Positions 43,909-53,162 of a DNA stretch of 64,000 nucleotides are shown here, piece after piece. The notes below the pieces were generated by a model that was not told the DNA's origin, did not search any database, and saw nothing but the letters and a program-made list of their open reading frames with translations. This stretch comes from Moraxella sp. VT-16-12 (GTDB taxonomy: Bacteria > Pseudomonadota > Gammaproteobacteria > Pseudomonadales > Moraxellaceae), in the NCBI RefSeq assembly GCF_002224245.2, contig NZ_NKHK02000001.1, positions 331,154 through 395,153 on the forward strand, given 5' to 3'. The translations under genes were made by a program, and so were the position numbers. Position 1 is the stretch's first letter. Each line of letters starts with the position of its first letter.

Positions 43909-45987
43909 ATGCCAACTTCTGTTCACACACCAAAAACCTTTACCGACATTCCTTTGACACGACCACACACGCCTTTATTAGATGGTATTGATACACCTGC
44001 TGATTTAAAAGTGCTGTCGGTAGATAAACTGTGTCAGCTTGGCGATGAAGTGCGAGAGTTTTTGCTGTATTCGGTTGGGCAAAGTGGCGGACATTTTGGG
44101 GCAAATTTGGGCGTGGTGGAGCTGACGGTTGCTTTGCACGCCATCTATAATACGCCGTACGACAAACTGGTTTGGGACGTAGGACACCAAGCCTATGCAC
44201 ACAAGGTTTTAACAGGTCGCCGTGATAAGCTAACTGGCATTCGTTCTCGTGGGGGTTTGACGGCATTTCCTGAGCGTGGTGAAAGTGAGTACGACACCTT
44301 TGGGGTGGGTCATAGCTCCACGTCCATATCAGCAGGACTTGGCATGAGTTTGGCAAGTCGTATTTTGGGTGAAAATCGCAAAGTGGTGGCGGTGATTGGT
44401 GATGGGGCGATGACAGGGGGCATGGCTTTTGAAGCGATGAACGATGCCATTCAGCAAAACGCTGATTTGACGGTGGTGCTAAATGACAATGACATGTCCA
44501 TCTCACAAGCCATCGGTGGATTTAGTCGACATTTGGCAAAACTTTGGCAACGTGGGCTGGCTTTTGATATTGATAAACATGGCAATATTTTGATGACCAA
44601 GCGTCAAATCAGCACCGATGACCGCCGTATCCGTCATTATCTGCACATGGCAACAGATGCCAAAGAAAGCCTAGAAAAAATCCCTGCCAAACTTAGTGCC
44701 AATGTTGGTAAAAGTATCGGTAATTTGCTTGGTAAAAACGCACCACCTGCCCCCTTGCCTGATAAAATCGCCGAAAAAATCGCCGACCACGTCTTTCCTG
44801 ATAATCTGTTTAAAGCGATTGGTTTTACTTATCTTGGACCTTTTGATGGACATGATTTGCCAAAGCTGTTGCAAGTGTTTGAACGTGCCAAACACCTAAG
44901 TGGGGCAGCACTCATTCATGTACATACCATCAAAGGCAAAGGCTTTTTGCCTGCCGAGGCTGACCCTGTGGGTTTTCACGCCATTGGTAAACTACCCAAA
45001 TCTGACACCAAAAACAAAGCCCCCCAAATGGCAAAAAAATACTCTGACGTATTTGGCAAGTGGCTTGTGGATAATGGTGAGCGTGCCAATTTGGTTGCCA
45101 TTACGCCTGCCATGTGCGAAGGCTCTGGCATGGTGGAGTTTGCCAAGCGTTATCCTGCTAAGTTTTTTGATGTGGCGATTGCCGAGCAGCACGCAGTAAC
45201 TTTGGCAGGTGGCATGGCAACAGGCGGACTAAAACCTGTGGTGGCGATTTATTCTACCTTTTTACAACGGGGTTATGACCAGCTTATTCATGATGTCGCT
45301 TTGCAAAATCTGGACGTAACTTTTGCCATAGATAGGGCAGGTCTGGTGGGTGAAGATGGGGCGACTCACGCAGGTGTGTTTGATTTGGCGTATTTACGAT
45401 GTGTGCCAAATGTGGTGATTGCTGTGCCAAGCGATGAACATGAGTGCTATCAGCTTTTACAAACCTGCTATGACCATCAAGGCACATCTGCGGTGCGTTA
45501 TCCTAGGGGTGTGGGTGTGGGGCGTGAGATTGTAAAAGACACCGATGAACATTTTGCCATTGGTAAAGCCAACATAAGATGGCAAAGCACGCAGTTTGAC
45601 AAACACGCCAGCAAAAAAATCGCCATACTGGCTTTTGGGACACGACTGCATGACAGTCTGTTGGCTGGGCAAGCGTTTTATCAAAAGACCAACACGCCCA
45701 TTTGTGTGGTGGATATGCGTTGGGTCAAGCCCTTAGATGGTGAGCTGATTGATACACTGATAGGGCAAGGCGTTACGCACATCATCACCACAGAAGAACA
45801 TCAGCGTATGGGCGGAGCAGGTTCGGCAGTGGGTGAGTATTTGGCAAATGTGGGCTTTAAGGGAAGGTTGTGTCAGATTGCCATTGATGATGTTTTTGTG
45901 GCTCATGGCAGTCATGATGAGCAACTGTCAGAGTGCGGACTGGATAAGGCAGGGATTTTGGCAGAATTACAGATGATGGATGATTAA
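43909..45987 (+). CDS. dxs: 1-deoxy-D-xylulose-5-phosphate synthase
   Basis: A 692-residue thiamine-diphosphate enzyme that condenses pyruvate and glyceraldehyde-3-phosphate in the MEP isoprenoid pathway. The TPP motif is GDGAMTGGMAFEAMND (about residues 164-179), followed by NDNDMSISQAIGG. The second half has the pyrimidine-domain motif IAEQHAVTLAGGMA and GLVGEDGATHAGVFD. It is about 60-70 residues longer than E. coli Dxs, mainly an insertion near residues 215-285 with charged/helical sequence. An AGGA about 14 bases before the ATG is the only ribosome-binding candidate. Confidence 0.97.
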   Translation: MPTSVHTPKTFTDIPLTRPHTPLLDGIDTPADLKVLSVDKLCQLGDEVREFLLYSVGQSGGHFGANLGVVELTVALHAIYNTPYDKLVWDVGHQAYAHKVLTGRRDKLTGIRSRGGLTAFPERGESEYDTFGVGHSSTSISAGLGMSLASRILGENRKVVAVIGDGAMTGGMAFEAMNDAIQQNADLTVVLNDNDMSISQAIGGFSRHLAKLWQRGLAFDIDKHGNILMTKRQISTDDRRIRHYLHMATDAKESLEKIPAKLSANVGKSIGNLLGKNAPPAPLPDKIAEKIADHVFPDNLFKAIGFTYLGPFDGHDLPKLLQVFERAKHLSGAALIHVHTIKGKGFLPAEADPVGFHAIGKLPKSDTKNKAPQMAKKYSDVFGKWLVDNGERANLVAITPAMCEGSGMVEFAKRYPAKFFDVAIAEQHAVTLAGGMATGGLKPVVAIYSTFLQRGYDQLIHDVALQNLDVTFAIDRAGLVGEDGATHAGVFDLAYLRCVPNVVIAVPSDEHECYQLLQTCYDHQGTSAVRYPRGVGVGREIVKDTDEHFAIGKANIRWQSTQFDKHASKKIAILAFGTRLHDSLLAGQAFYQKTNTPICVVDMRWVKPLDGELIDTLIGQGVTHIITTEEHQRMGGAGSAVGEYLANVGFKGRLCQIAIDDVFVAHGSHDEQLSECGLDKAGILAELQMMDD

Positions 45988-46093
45988 GCCTTAAAAAGGC
46001 GTGAAAATCAAGCGATTTTGGGGTATAATGCCCCTTTTTTGTATGATGAATACAAGAGCATTATTTAAATGGTTAATATTTGTAAGGTGAATT

Positions 46094-46927
46094 ATGCAAC
46101 CTATGGTGGTGATTGCTTCCGAAGTGGCAAAAAAAGTCGGTCATGAGATTTTAAAAGCTCATGAAAACCGTCATCGTATTGATTTTGGTGTGCAGTCTAA
46201 GGGCTTAGATGGTTTGGTAACTAAGATTGACCGCTATGCCGAAGAGCTGACCATCTCTTTACTAAAAGAAAGCTATCCTAGACATTCTTTTTTGGGTGAA
46301 GAGTTTGGTTTGCAAGAAGGCAAAGGAGCGGACGCTGATTGGTGTTTTGTCATTGACCCCTTAGATGGCACACAAAACTTTGTGCATGGTGTGCCACATT
46401 TTTGTGTGTCTATTGGCATTCAGCACAAGGGTGTAACACAGCATGGCGTGGTTTATGACCCTGTTAGGGGTGAGCTGTTTACTGCCAGTCGTGGTGATGG
46501 GGCAATACTCAATCAACGCCGTCTGTCAGTTTCAAATCGTACGACAATCGCTGGGGGATTTTTTACCACAGGACATCCTTATGAACGCATGATTGGTGAG
46601 ACACGCACCAGTTTTGCTCGTCAGCATTTTGCCGCCTTACAAGCCATTTGTGAACATGGTGGACAGGTTCGCCGCACAGGTTCGGCAGCACTTGATTTGT
46701 GCTATGTGGCAGCAGGGCGATTTGATGGCTATTTTGAGATGAGTATCAAACCTTGGGACATTTGTGCAGGTGAGTTGATTGCAACCGAAGCTCGTGCGGT
46801 GGTTACCGACCATCATGGGTCAAATCATGCCATGACCACAGGGTCTATTTTTGCTTGTAACGCCAAGCTGTTAAAGCCACTCATGCAAATTGTTATCCCT
46901 ACATGGGAAAACGTGCTAGATAAGTAA
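46094..46927 (+). CDS. suhB: inositol monophosphatase-family protein SuhB
   Basis: A 277-residue Mg-dependent phosphatase. The metal-site motifs are FLGEEFG (about residue 73), VIDPLDGTQNF (about 92) and KPWDICAGELIATEA (about 220), all intact. SuhB also acts with the Nus antitermination factors at rRNA operons in E. coli; whether that applies here is inference. AAGGTG precedes the ATG. A TATAAT at about 46024-46029, in GGGGTATAATGCCCC, is the probable -10. A strong terminator follows directly. Confidence 0.96.
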   Translation: MQPMVVIASEVAKKVGHEILKAHENRHRIDFGVQSKGLDGLVTKIDRYAEELTISLLKESYPRHSFLGEEFGLQEGKGADADWCFVIDPLDGTQNFVHGVPHFCVSIGIQHKGVTQHGVVYDPVRGELFTASRGDGAILNQRRLSVSNRTTIAGGFFTTGHPYERMIGETRTSFARQHFAALQAICEHGGQVRRTGSAALDLCYVAAGRFDGYFEMSIKPWDICAGELIATEARAVVTDHHGSNHAMTTGSIFACNAKLLKPLMQIVIPTWENVLDK

Positions 46928-46928
46928 T

Positions 46929-46958
46929 AAAAAAACCACCTTGAATTGGTGGTTTTTT
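46929..46958. terminator. bidirectional intrinsic terminator
   Basis: AAAAAACCACC and GGTGGTTTTTT form a perfect stem with a 7-base loop between suhB and the convergent membrane-protein gene. Confidence 0.9.
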
Positions 46959-46970
46959 ATTTGTTTTAAA

Positions 46971-47540
46971 TTAGGCAATATAATTGCCAATTTGCCAAAG
47001 GATAAATGCCACGATTGTGATGGCAATCATCAGATAGATGTTTTTTGGTTGGTATTGCCTGTCAAGCTCATCTTTGATAAAGATAACCTGCTCTTTACCA
47101 AGTAAATAATACCACACAAATACCCAAATTAGCCCAAAGGCGGTGGGGATTTGTATGCCCAGATATATTTTTATGAGCAAAGTGATTAAAATAAAAAATA
47201 AAAATCCAATGGCGACATAATGGTTTTGTTTGGCTTTTTCTTTATTGCCTAAGGCTTGCCAATTAAATGCGTGCAAATAGCAGGCAATCGGTAAAAACAG
47301 CACGCCAAGCAGGCAAGCGTGGTCAGGGCGATACAGACACAGTGGAGTGATTTGCTCGAAAAAATCCGGCTCTTGTGTGTACAAACGAGCATTATAACGC
47401 TCTCGCACAACAGGGTCTAATAACCACGCATGGACTGCCTTGGTAAGTTTTGGTTCTAAGGGTTGGTGATGTAGTGCTTCTAAAATCTGCTCATCTGTGG
47501 CGGTAGGCGGTATGTTAAGCAGTTGATATAAGTTTATCAT
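46971..47540 (-). CDS. membrane protein with degenerate J-domain-like N-terminus (189 aa)
   Basis: The first 65 residues read MINLYQLLNIPPTATDEQILEA... followed by a helix and ...LDPVVRERYNARLY. This follows the DnaJ J-domain outline, but the diagnostic HPD tripeptide is missing, so it is unlikely to stimulate DnaK. Three to four membrane helices follow (about residues 82-185). ATG at 47540 starts the J-like domain directly; an upstream in-frame start at 47633 would add an unrelated 31-residue extension. No family name can be given. Confidence 0.65.
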   Translation of the reverse strand: MINLYQLLNIPPTATDEQILEALHHQPLEPKLTKAVHAWLLDPVVRERYNARLYTQEPDFFEQITPLCLYRPDHACLLGVLFLPIACYLHAFNWQALGNKEKAKQNHYVAIGFLFFILITLLIKIYLGIQIPTAFGLIWVFVWYYLLGKEQVIFIKDELDRQYQPKNIYLMIAITIVAFILWQIGNYIA

Positions 47541-48006
47541 AAAAACAAATAATGGTGTGTTGAGCCTTAATAGCAATCGGTTTAATTGATAAAAGTCCTT
47601 TAAAACAAAAGTGTGCTTGATATTAAAAATCACAAATTCTGTTTGATGGATTTTGTATTTTTAATGGCAACTATAAAAGCTCAACACACTTTTGGCAAAT
47701 TATAACGCTTTTTTACATAATAAATACGACTTTTCTGATGAAAGTTAAAAAATTTTATGTAAACATCATAATTTGATTAAATATTAATCTAAATAAATGC
47801 CTATGACTGTGGTGATTGCTTATTTTATGAGTAAAATTAGTATTAAAACCGTCAATAAAAAGGATTTTTGTGATGGCAGTGTGAGTTTTTTGTTTGAGTT
47901 ATTTTAATGCCCCAAGATGGCACAGGCGGTGAAAAACCTTGTTTTAGCTAAGCGAGTATGTCATAATGACAAAGCATTTTTAGTGCATTTTTATTAAGGA
48001 CATTTC
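47541..48006. other. 466-base gene-poor stretch with promoter of the ABC importer
   Basis: No substantial gene is seen. An AAGGA followed by a four-codon frame (ATG GCA GTG TGA) lies at about 47864-47884 and may be a leader or a decayed start. TTGTTT (47939-47944) and CATAAT (47962-47967) with a 17-base spacer form a likely promoter. No riboswitch fold was recognised. Confidence 0.4.
47939..47967 (+). promoter_or_regulatory. sigma70-like promoter of the ABC importer operon
   Basis: TTGTTT and CATAAT are spaced by 17 bases, about 40 bases before the start codon of the substrate-binding protein. Confidence 0.45.
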
Positions 48007-49035
48007 ATGACTGCTTTTTTACATTCAAAACCTACATTTGCTAAACTTATTGGTGTGAGTTTGTTATCTGCTGTACTTTTTGGTTGTGGTGGTGATAAAG
48101 CCCCAACCGAACAAAAAACCGAAACACCAGCTGCTACTGCTGATGCAAAAACGGTGGCGATTACTGCTATTGTAGAGCACCCTTCTTTGGACGCTGTTCG
48201 TAAGGGGGCGATTGAAGCTTTGGCACAAGAAGGTTATAAAGAAGGACAAAATTTAACAGTCAATTTCCAATCTGCCCAAGGCAACATGGGAACCGCAGGG
48301 CAAATCGCCAAGCAGTTTGCTGCTGATAATCCTGATGCCATCATTGCCATTGCCACCCCATCAGCTCAGGCAGTCGTATCAGCAACCACAACTGTTCCTG
48401 TGGTATTTTCTGCGGTTACTGAGCCTGTGGAAGCCAAACTTGTCTCAAAACTAGATGGCTCTGGCACAAACGTAACGGGTGCTTCTGATGTTTTGCCACT
48501 TGAACCACAAGTTGTGCTTATCAAGGAGCTTTTGCCAAATGTTAAAAATATCGGATTTGTGTACAGTCCCGGCGAAGTAAACTCCACAGTAACATTAAAA
48601 AACCTAAAAGCGGTTGCTCAGACACAAGGCGTAACCATTGTAGAAGCACCTGCTCAAAAATCAAGCGATATTGCCATGGCGGCACAGAGTTTGGTGGGTA
48701 AAGTGGACATGATTTATACATCAACAGATAACAACGTTGTCAATGCGTATGAAGCCCTTGCCAAAGTTGCCAAAGAAGGCAAAATTCCTTTGGTGTCGTC
48801 TGACCCTGGTGTGATTGATCGTGGAGCAAGTGTGGTGCTTGGTGTGAATTACCATCAGCTTGGTGTTGAGACAGGTAAGATTACCGCTCGTATCTTTAAA
48901 GGTGAAAAAGCAGGCGACATTCCTGTATATAGTGCTAGCGAGCTTGATTTGATTGTAAATAAGAAAAATGCCAGCGAGCAAGGCTTAACCGTGCCACAAT
49001 CCATCTTAGATAAAGCACAAAAAGTCATAGAATAA
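48007..49035 (+). CDS. ABC transporter substrate-binding lipoprotein (TrpX-like family)
   Basis: A 342-residue periplasmic binding protein of the COG2984 class. The signal peptide ends in LFGC (Cys27), so it is lipid-anchored. The core has ITAIVEHPSLDAVRKGAIEAL, AIATPSAQAVVSATT, then VPVVFSAVTEPVEAKLV and FVYSPGEVNS, all typical. Related systems in Gram-positives (TrpXYZ) import tryptophan; the substrate here is not known. AAGGA lies about 8 bases upstream of the ATG. It is first of a three-gene operon with permease and ATPase genes. Confidence 0.9.
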   Translation: MTAFLHSKPTFAKLIGVSLLSAVLFGCGGDKAPTEQKTETPAATADAKTVAITAIVEHPSLDAVRKGAIEALAQEGYKEGQNLTVNFQSAQGNMGTAGQIAKQFAADNPDAIIAIATPSAQAVVSATTTVPVVFSAVTEPVEAKLVSKLDGSGTNVTGASDVLPLEPQVVLIKELLPNVKNIGFVYSPGEVNSTVTLKNLKAVAQTQGVTIVEAPAQKSSDIAMAAQSLVGKVDMIYTSTDNNVVNAYEALAKVAKEGKIPLVSSDPGVIDRGASVVLGVNYHQLGVETGKITARIFKGEKAGDIPVYSASELDLIVNKKNASEQGLTVPQSILDKAQKVIE

Positions 49036-49126
49036 ACTGCGGTTATCTTAGGGTATGTTTTCATGCCCTAAGTTTTTAAAAAATACACGCTTTTTGGCGT
49101 GTGTTTTGTTTCAATTAGGGGGCATT

Positions 49127-50068
49127 ATGTCTTGGATTGCATTTTTTGGGGCATTGGAGAGCGGTTTTATCTATGCACTCATGGCACTTGGAGTGCTGAT
49201 TTCTTTTCGCATTTTAGATTTTCCTGATTTGACCGCAGATGGCAGTTTTCCGCTTGGTGGAGCAGTGGCAGGTGTGGCGATTGTCGCTGGGGTAAATCCT
49301 TGGTTGGCGTGTGTTTATGGCATGATGGCAGGAGCTGTGGCAGGGATTGTTACGGCATGGCTCAATGTCAAGATGGGGATTTTACACTTATTGGCAGGCA
49401 TTTTGGTGATGACTGCCTTGTATTCGGTAAACTTGCGTATCATGGGTGCACCAAACTTATCATTGCTTGGTGAGCCGACCGTATTTACCCCCTTTATTTC
49501 GGGCGATAATGGCGTGTGGGTGCGTGTGTTGATTGCTGGGGCGGTGGTTGTGGCGGCAAAATTGCTATTAGATTGGTTTTTTGGTACGCAAACTGGACTT
49601 GCCATGCGAGCAACAGGTTCAAACCCAAAAATGGCACAAGCACAGGGCATTAATACACCTGTGATGATTATACTGGGTATGGCAATTAGTAACGGATTGA
49701 TTGCGTTGTCTGGGGCGTTATTTGTACAAACCCAAGGTGGTGCGGATATTTCTATTGGTATTGGGACGATTGTGGTGGGCTTGGCAGCAGTCATCATTGG
49801 TGAGACGGTTTTGACTGCCAAAAAAATATTTTGGATTACGCTATCGGTCATCATTGGGGCGACCATTTATAAATTGCTCATTCAAGTGGCATTATCTAGC
49901 CAAACCTTGCGTAATATCGGATTTGGTCCACAGGATTTAAATTTGGTAACGGTCATACTGGTGATTGGGGCATTGATGTTGCCTAAATTTCGCTCAAAAG
50001 CATTATCCGCTCTAAAAAAATCAGGTGCAACAGAGTTGTTACAGCCAAATAAGGAAAATAAATTATGA
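49127..50068 (+). CDS. ABC transporter permease (TrpY-like family)
   Basis: A 313-residue inner-membrane permease of the COG4120 class with about eight to nine helices. Characteristic parts are FRILDFPDLTADGSFPLGGA and AMRATGSNPKMAQAQGI, the coupling region for the ATPase. ATG at 49127 is chosen because AGGGGG lies about 5 bases upstream; the frame is open to 49055 but lacks signals. The last bases overlap the ATPase gene start (ATGA), showing translational coupling. Confidence 0.9.
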   Translation: MSWIAFFGALESGFIYALMALGVLISFRILDFPDLTADGSFPLGGAVAGVAIVAGVNPWLACVYGMMAGAVAGIVTAWLNVKMGILHLLAGILVMTALYSVNLRIMGAPNLSLLGEPTVFTPFISGDNGVWVRVLIAGAVVVAAKLLLDWFFGTQTGLAMRATGSNPKMAQAQGINTPVMIILGMAISNGLIALSGALFVQTQGGADISIGIGTIVVGLAAVIIGETVLTAKKIFWITLSVIIGATIYKLLIQVALSSQTLRNIGFGPQDLNLVTVILVIGALMLPKFRSKALSALKKSGATELLQPNKENKL

Positions 50069-50859
50069 TGACCGCCACCGATTTGCGTTTGACTTTTAAT
50101 GCAGGTACGCCCATTGAAAACCCAGCTTTGCGTGGGCTGTCTTTGCACATTAATGATGGTGAGTTTGTTACTGTCATCGGCACAAATGGTGCAGGTAAAT
50201 CCACTTTTTTAAACACGGTCAGCGGAGCGTTGCGTCCTGACAGTGGTTCTATCGTCATCAATGGCACGGACGTAACTCGTAAGCCTACCCACAAGCGAAG
50301 TCATTGGGTGGCTCGTGTGTTTCAAGACCCAATGGCAGGCACGTGTGAAGCTTTGAGTATTGAAGAAAATATGGCGTTGGCATATAAGCGGGGCGGTATT
50401 CGTGGCTTAGGCTCGGCTTTGACCCCAAAAAACCGTGAGATTTTTCGTGAAAAATTATCCGTATTAAAATTGGGCTTAGAAAACCGCCTAACTGACCGCA
50501 TGGGATTGTTATCAGGTGGACAACGCCAAGCGGTGAGCCTTTTGATGGCAAGTTTGCAACCATCTAAAATCCTACTGCTTGATGAGCATACGGCCGCCTT
50601 GGACCCTAAGACTGCTGATTTTGTCTTGCAGCTGACCGATGAGATTGTTAATACAGGCAAACTGACCACCATGATGGTAACGCACTCTATGGCACAGGCT
50701 TTATCACATGGCACACGCACGGTCATGCTTCATCAAGGGCAGGTGGTGCTTGATGTGTCAGGCGATGAACGTCGTGGCATGACGGTACAAGATTTGCTTG
50801 ATATGTTTGAAAAAACTCGTGGCGAAAAAGTTGCTGATGACAGTTTGATTTTGGGCTGA
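50065..50859 (+). CDS. ABC transporter ATP-binding protein (TrpZ-like family)
   Basis: A 264-residue ABC ATPase of the COG1101 class. Walker A GTNGAGKST is at about residue 38, the signature LLSGGQRQAVSLLMA at about 148, and Walker B ILLLDEHTAALDP at about 170. The His in DEHTAALD, in place of the more usual DEPT, is typical of this class. It is the third gene of the importer operon; an adjacent ATG at 50068 is also possible. Confidence 0.92.
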   Translation: MMTATDLRLTFNAGTPIENPALRGLSLHINDGEFVTVIGTNGAGKSTFLNTVSGALRPDSGSIVINGTDVTRKPTHKRSHWVARVFQDPMAGTCEALSIEENMALAYKRGGIRGLGSALTPKNREIFREKLSVLKLGLENRLTDRMGLLSGGQRQAVSLLMASLQPSKILLLDEHTAALDPKTADFVLQLTDEIVNTGKLTTMMVTHSMAQALSHGTRTVMLHQGQVVLDVSGDERRGMTVQDLLDMFEKTRGEKVADDSLILG

Positions 50860-50925
50860 CATCATTTGGGGGCAAAAGATTCGCCCTTTGTTTTTGTTGA
50901 TTTTTAAGTAAAATGGGGAGTGTTT

Positions 50926-51786
50926 ATGAAAAACAATAATATCGCACGTTTGCTGATTACTTGTCAAGACCAATCAGGCATTGTGCAGGCGGTTTCTGGC
51001 TTTTTGTATCATCATGGGGCAAACATCGTCTCACTTGACCAGCACACCACCCAAGCTTTTGGCGGTAAATATTTTATGCGGGTGGAGTTTCATTTGGACG
51101 ATTTGGCAAGTAAAAAACATACCCTGCTAGATACCTTTGCCCAAAATGTCGCCCAAAAGTATCACATGACATGGCAGTTGGTGTGTCAAGCTGAATTAAA
51201 AAAGGTAGGGATTTTGGTTTCCAAAGAAGACCATGCGTTGCTTGAACTTTTGTGGCGATACAGTCGTGGGGCGTTGCCCTGTGAGATTAGTAAAGTGGTA
51301 TCCAACCATGAAGATTTGCGTGCCGATGTGGAGAGTTTTGGCATTCCATTTGAGTGTATCGCTGTTCACAAAGACAACAAAGATGAAGCCTATGCCAAAA
51401 TCCATGAAGCAATGAAAGGCAATGATTTGCTGGTGCTGGCTCGTTATATGCAGATTTTAAGCCCTGAATTTGTCAATCAATGGACAAACAAAATCATCAA
51501 CATTCATCATTCGTTTTTGCCTGCGTTTGTGGGGGCGAACCCTTATAAGCAAGCCTTTGATAAAGGGGTTAAACTCATCGGAGCGACTGCTCATTATGTA
51601 ACTGGTGAGCTTGATGAAGGCCCTATCATTGAGCAGGGCGTTAAGCGTGTTAGTCATGCTTTTGATGTGTCAGAGTTGCGTGAGCTTGGGCGTGAGATTG
51701 AGCGTGAAGTGTTGGCAAGGGCGGTCAAATGGCATCTAGAAGACCGCATCATTTTAGATGACAACAAAACGGTGGTGTTTGATTAA
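50926..51786 (+). CDS. purU: formyltetrahydrofolate deformylase
   Basis: A 286-residue enzyme that hydrolyses 10-formyl-THF to formate and THF. An N-terminal ACT domain (about residues 5-80) starts IARLLITCQDQSGIVQAVSG. The C-terminal formyltransferase-type domain has the active-site stretch NIHHSFLPAFVGANPYKQA and GATAHYVTGELDEGPI. ATG at 50926 follows GGGGAG by five bases. It overlaps the convergent wax ester synthase gene by 4 bases at the 3' end. Confidence 0.96.
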   Translation: MKNNNIARLLITCQDQSGIVQAVSGFLYHHGANIVSLDQHTTQAFGGKYFMRVEFHLDDLASKKHTLLDTFAQNVAQKYHMTWQLVCQAELKKVGILVSKEDHALLELLWRYSRGALPCEISKVVSNHEDLRADVESFGIPFECIAVHKDNKDEAYAKIHEAMKGNDLLVLARYMQILSPEFVNQWTNKIINIHHSFLPAFVGANPYKQAFDKGVKLIGATAHYVTGELDEGPIIEQGVKRVSHAFDVSELRELGREIEREVLARAVKWHLEDRIILDDNKTVVFD

Positions 51787-53153
51787 GATGTTTTTGCCAA
51801 ACGCTCAAATACGCCAAGCTCATCTGCCACCAACGACAAAAACTGTCCGATATTGGGCAACGCTGTACTGCACGCCGTAATCCCAAAGTCTATTTGGTCT
51901 TGGTGATTGGTTAAAGTGATGTTCATTGCTTGCCCATCAAATAAGACAGATGCAGGGTAAATCCCTACCAGTTTCGCGCCATACAAATACAAAGGCGTGC
52001 TATCAGATGGCACATTTGAGATGATAAGATTAAAGGCTTGTCTGGTTGGCAGCAGACCAGTAGCAAGGTTGATGCCTGCCCAGCCATAAGCAATGGCACT
52101 ATAACAAATGACCTGAGCTGGGCTAAGTCGTGCAAATCGTTGTTTGCCATCATCAATGCTGTCTTTGATAGCAGAGAGCCGAGCGGTGGCGGTGTCTAAA
52201 TGTGTGCCAAGATTGGTCAGCAAAAAAGACAACTGATTGCCAGTAATGCTGTCATCACGGCGAAGTGAGATGGGAACAAAAGCGATTAAAGGCTTGGCAG
52301 GTAGGGCGTTTTGGCTCATCAGATAAGCACGCAGTGCTCCGCTACATACTGCCAAAAGTAAGTCATTGGTGGTGATGGATAGGGCTTTGGCGGTATCAGA
52401 AAATCGGCTTTTATCAAAACTTGCAACCGATAAATGGCGAGTGCTGGTAATGCGCTGGTTTAAAATGGATTTGGGAGCATCAAAGGTGCTGACAAAAGGC
52501 GAGTAGGGGTTAAAATGCTCTTTTAGTCCCAAGGTTAATGCTTTGATGACAGGATAGATTGCACCAAGTTGCTGTTTGATGAGTGTTTTGGCAGGTTGTG
52601 TGGTGTCTATTAACTCATTGATTTGTTGTCGGTTTTTGGGAGAAGTTGCCCAAAATGGCGAAAATTCCCTACAATTTGGGTCGCTACTTAAAGACTTTTT
52701 TATCAATCTCATGCCCGCCACACCATCAGCCAAAGAATGATGTATTTTTATCCAAATGGCAAATCTTGGGCGGTCTGAGCCATCAGCAGGGCAAATATTG
52801 TCTATTAAATAAAGTGTCCACAATGGCTTGTCTTTGGGAATGATTTGACTGTGTTTTTTTGAAAGATGGCTTAATAAATCATCAAGCGAGCTGTTTGGGG
52901 TGAGTGTGATGTGGTGAAAATGATGGCTTAGGTTAAATTGTTCATCACGTTGCCAAAAAAACCATCGGTGTGGCTTGTGGTTAAAGGGGAAATCTGCTTG
53001 TTGATGTTTGGTGAGCGTTTTGATGAGCTTGGGGATAAAATCATCACTTGCCCCTATCGGTAATTCGAATAGGCAAAGCCCAGCGATGTGCATGGGCTGT
53101 TTTTTATTTTCCAAAAATAAAAATAAATAATCAAGGACGGACAAAGTTTTCAT
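51783..53153 (-). CDS. wax ester synthase / diacylglycerol acyltransferase (WS/DGAT)
   Basis: A 456-residue acyltransferase. The active-site motif HHSLADG is at about residues 148-154 (in WIKIHHSLADGVAGM), and the N-terminus MKTLSVLDYLFLFLEN and the PLWTLYLID segment match the family. The C-terminal NLIISNVPSD motif is also present. It makes wax esters and possibly triacylglycerol from acyl-CoA and long-chain alcohol, as known in Acinetobacter and Moraxella relatives. The gene is convergent with purU (4-base overlap) and follows thiG by only 9 bases, so it may be read from the thiG promoter. Confidence 0.92.
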   Translation of the reverse strand: MKTLSVLDYLFLFLENKKQPMHIAGLCLFELPIGASDDFIPKLIKTLTKHQQADFPFNHKPHRWFFWQRDEQFNLSHHFHHITLTPNSSLDDLLSHLSKKHSQIIPKDKPLWTLYLIDNICPADGSDRPRFAIWIKIHHSLADGVAGMRLIKKSLSSDPNCREFSPFWATSPKNRQQINELIDTTQPAKTLIKQQLGAIYPVIKALTLGLKEHFNPYSPFVSTFDAPKSILNQRITSTRHLSVASFDKSRFSDTAKALSITTNDLLLAVCSGALRAYLMSQNALPAKPLIAFVPISLRRDDSITGNQLSFLLTNLGTHLDTATARLSAIKDSIDDGKQRFARLSPAQVICYSAIAYGWAGINLATGLLPTRQAFNLIISNVPSDSTPLYLYGAKLVGIYPASVLFDGQAMNITLTNHQDQIDFGITACSTALPNIGQFLSLVADELGVFERLAKTS

Positions 53154-53162
53154 ACGTCGCCT

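Noticed and set aside
43940..44506. 188-residue open frame opposite dxs
   Set aside because: It runs antisense to the conserved TPP-binding half of Dxs, is rich in His/Pro/Cys and has no start signals.
49315..49866. 183-residue open frame opposite the ABC permease
   Set aside because: Antisense to a hydrophobic conserved permease; composition is a mirror of membrane codons.
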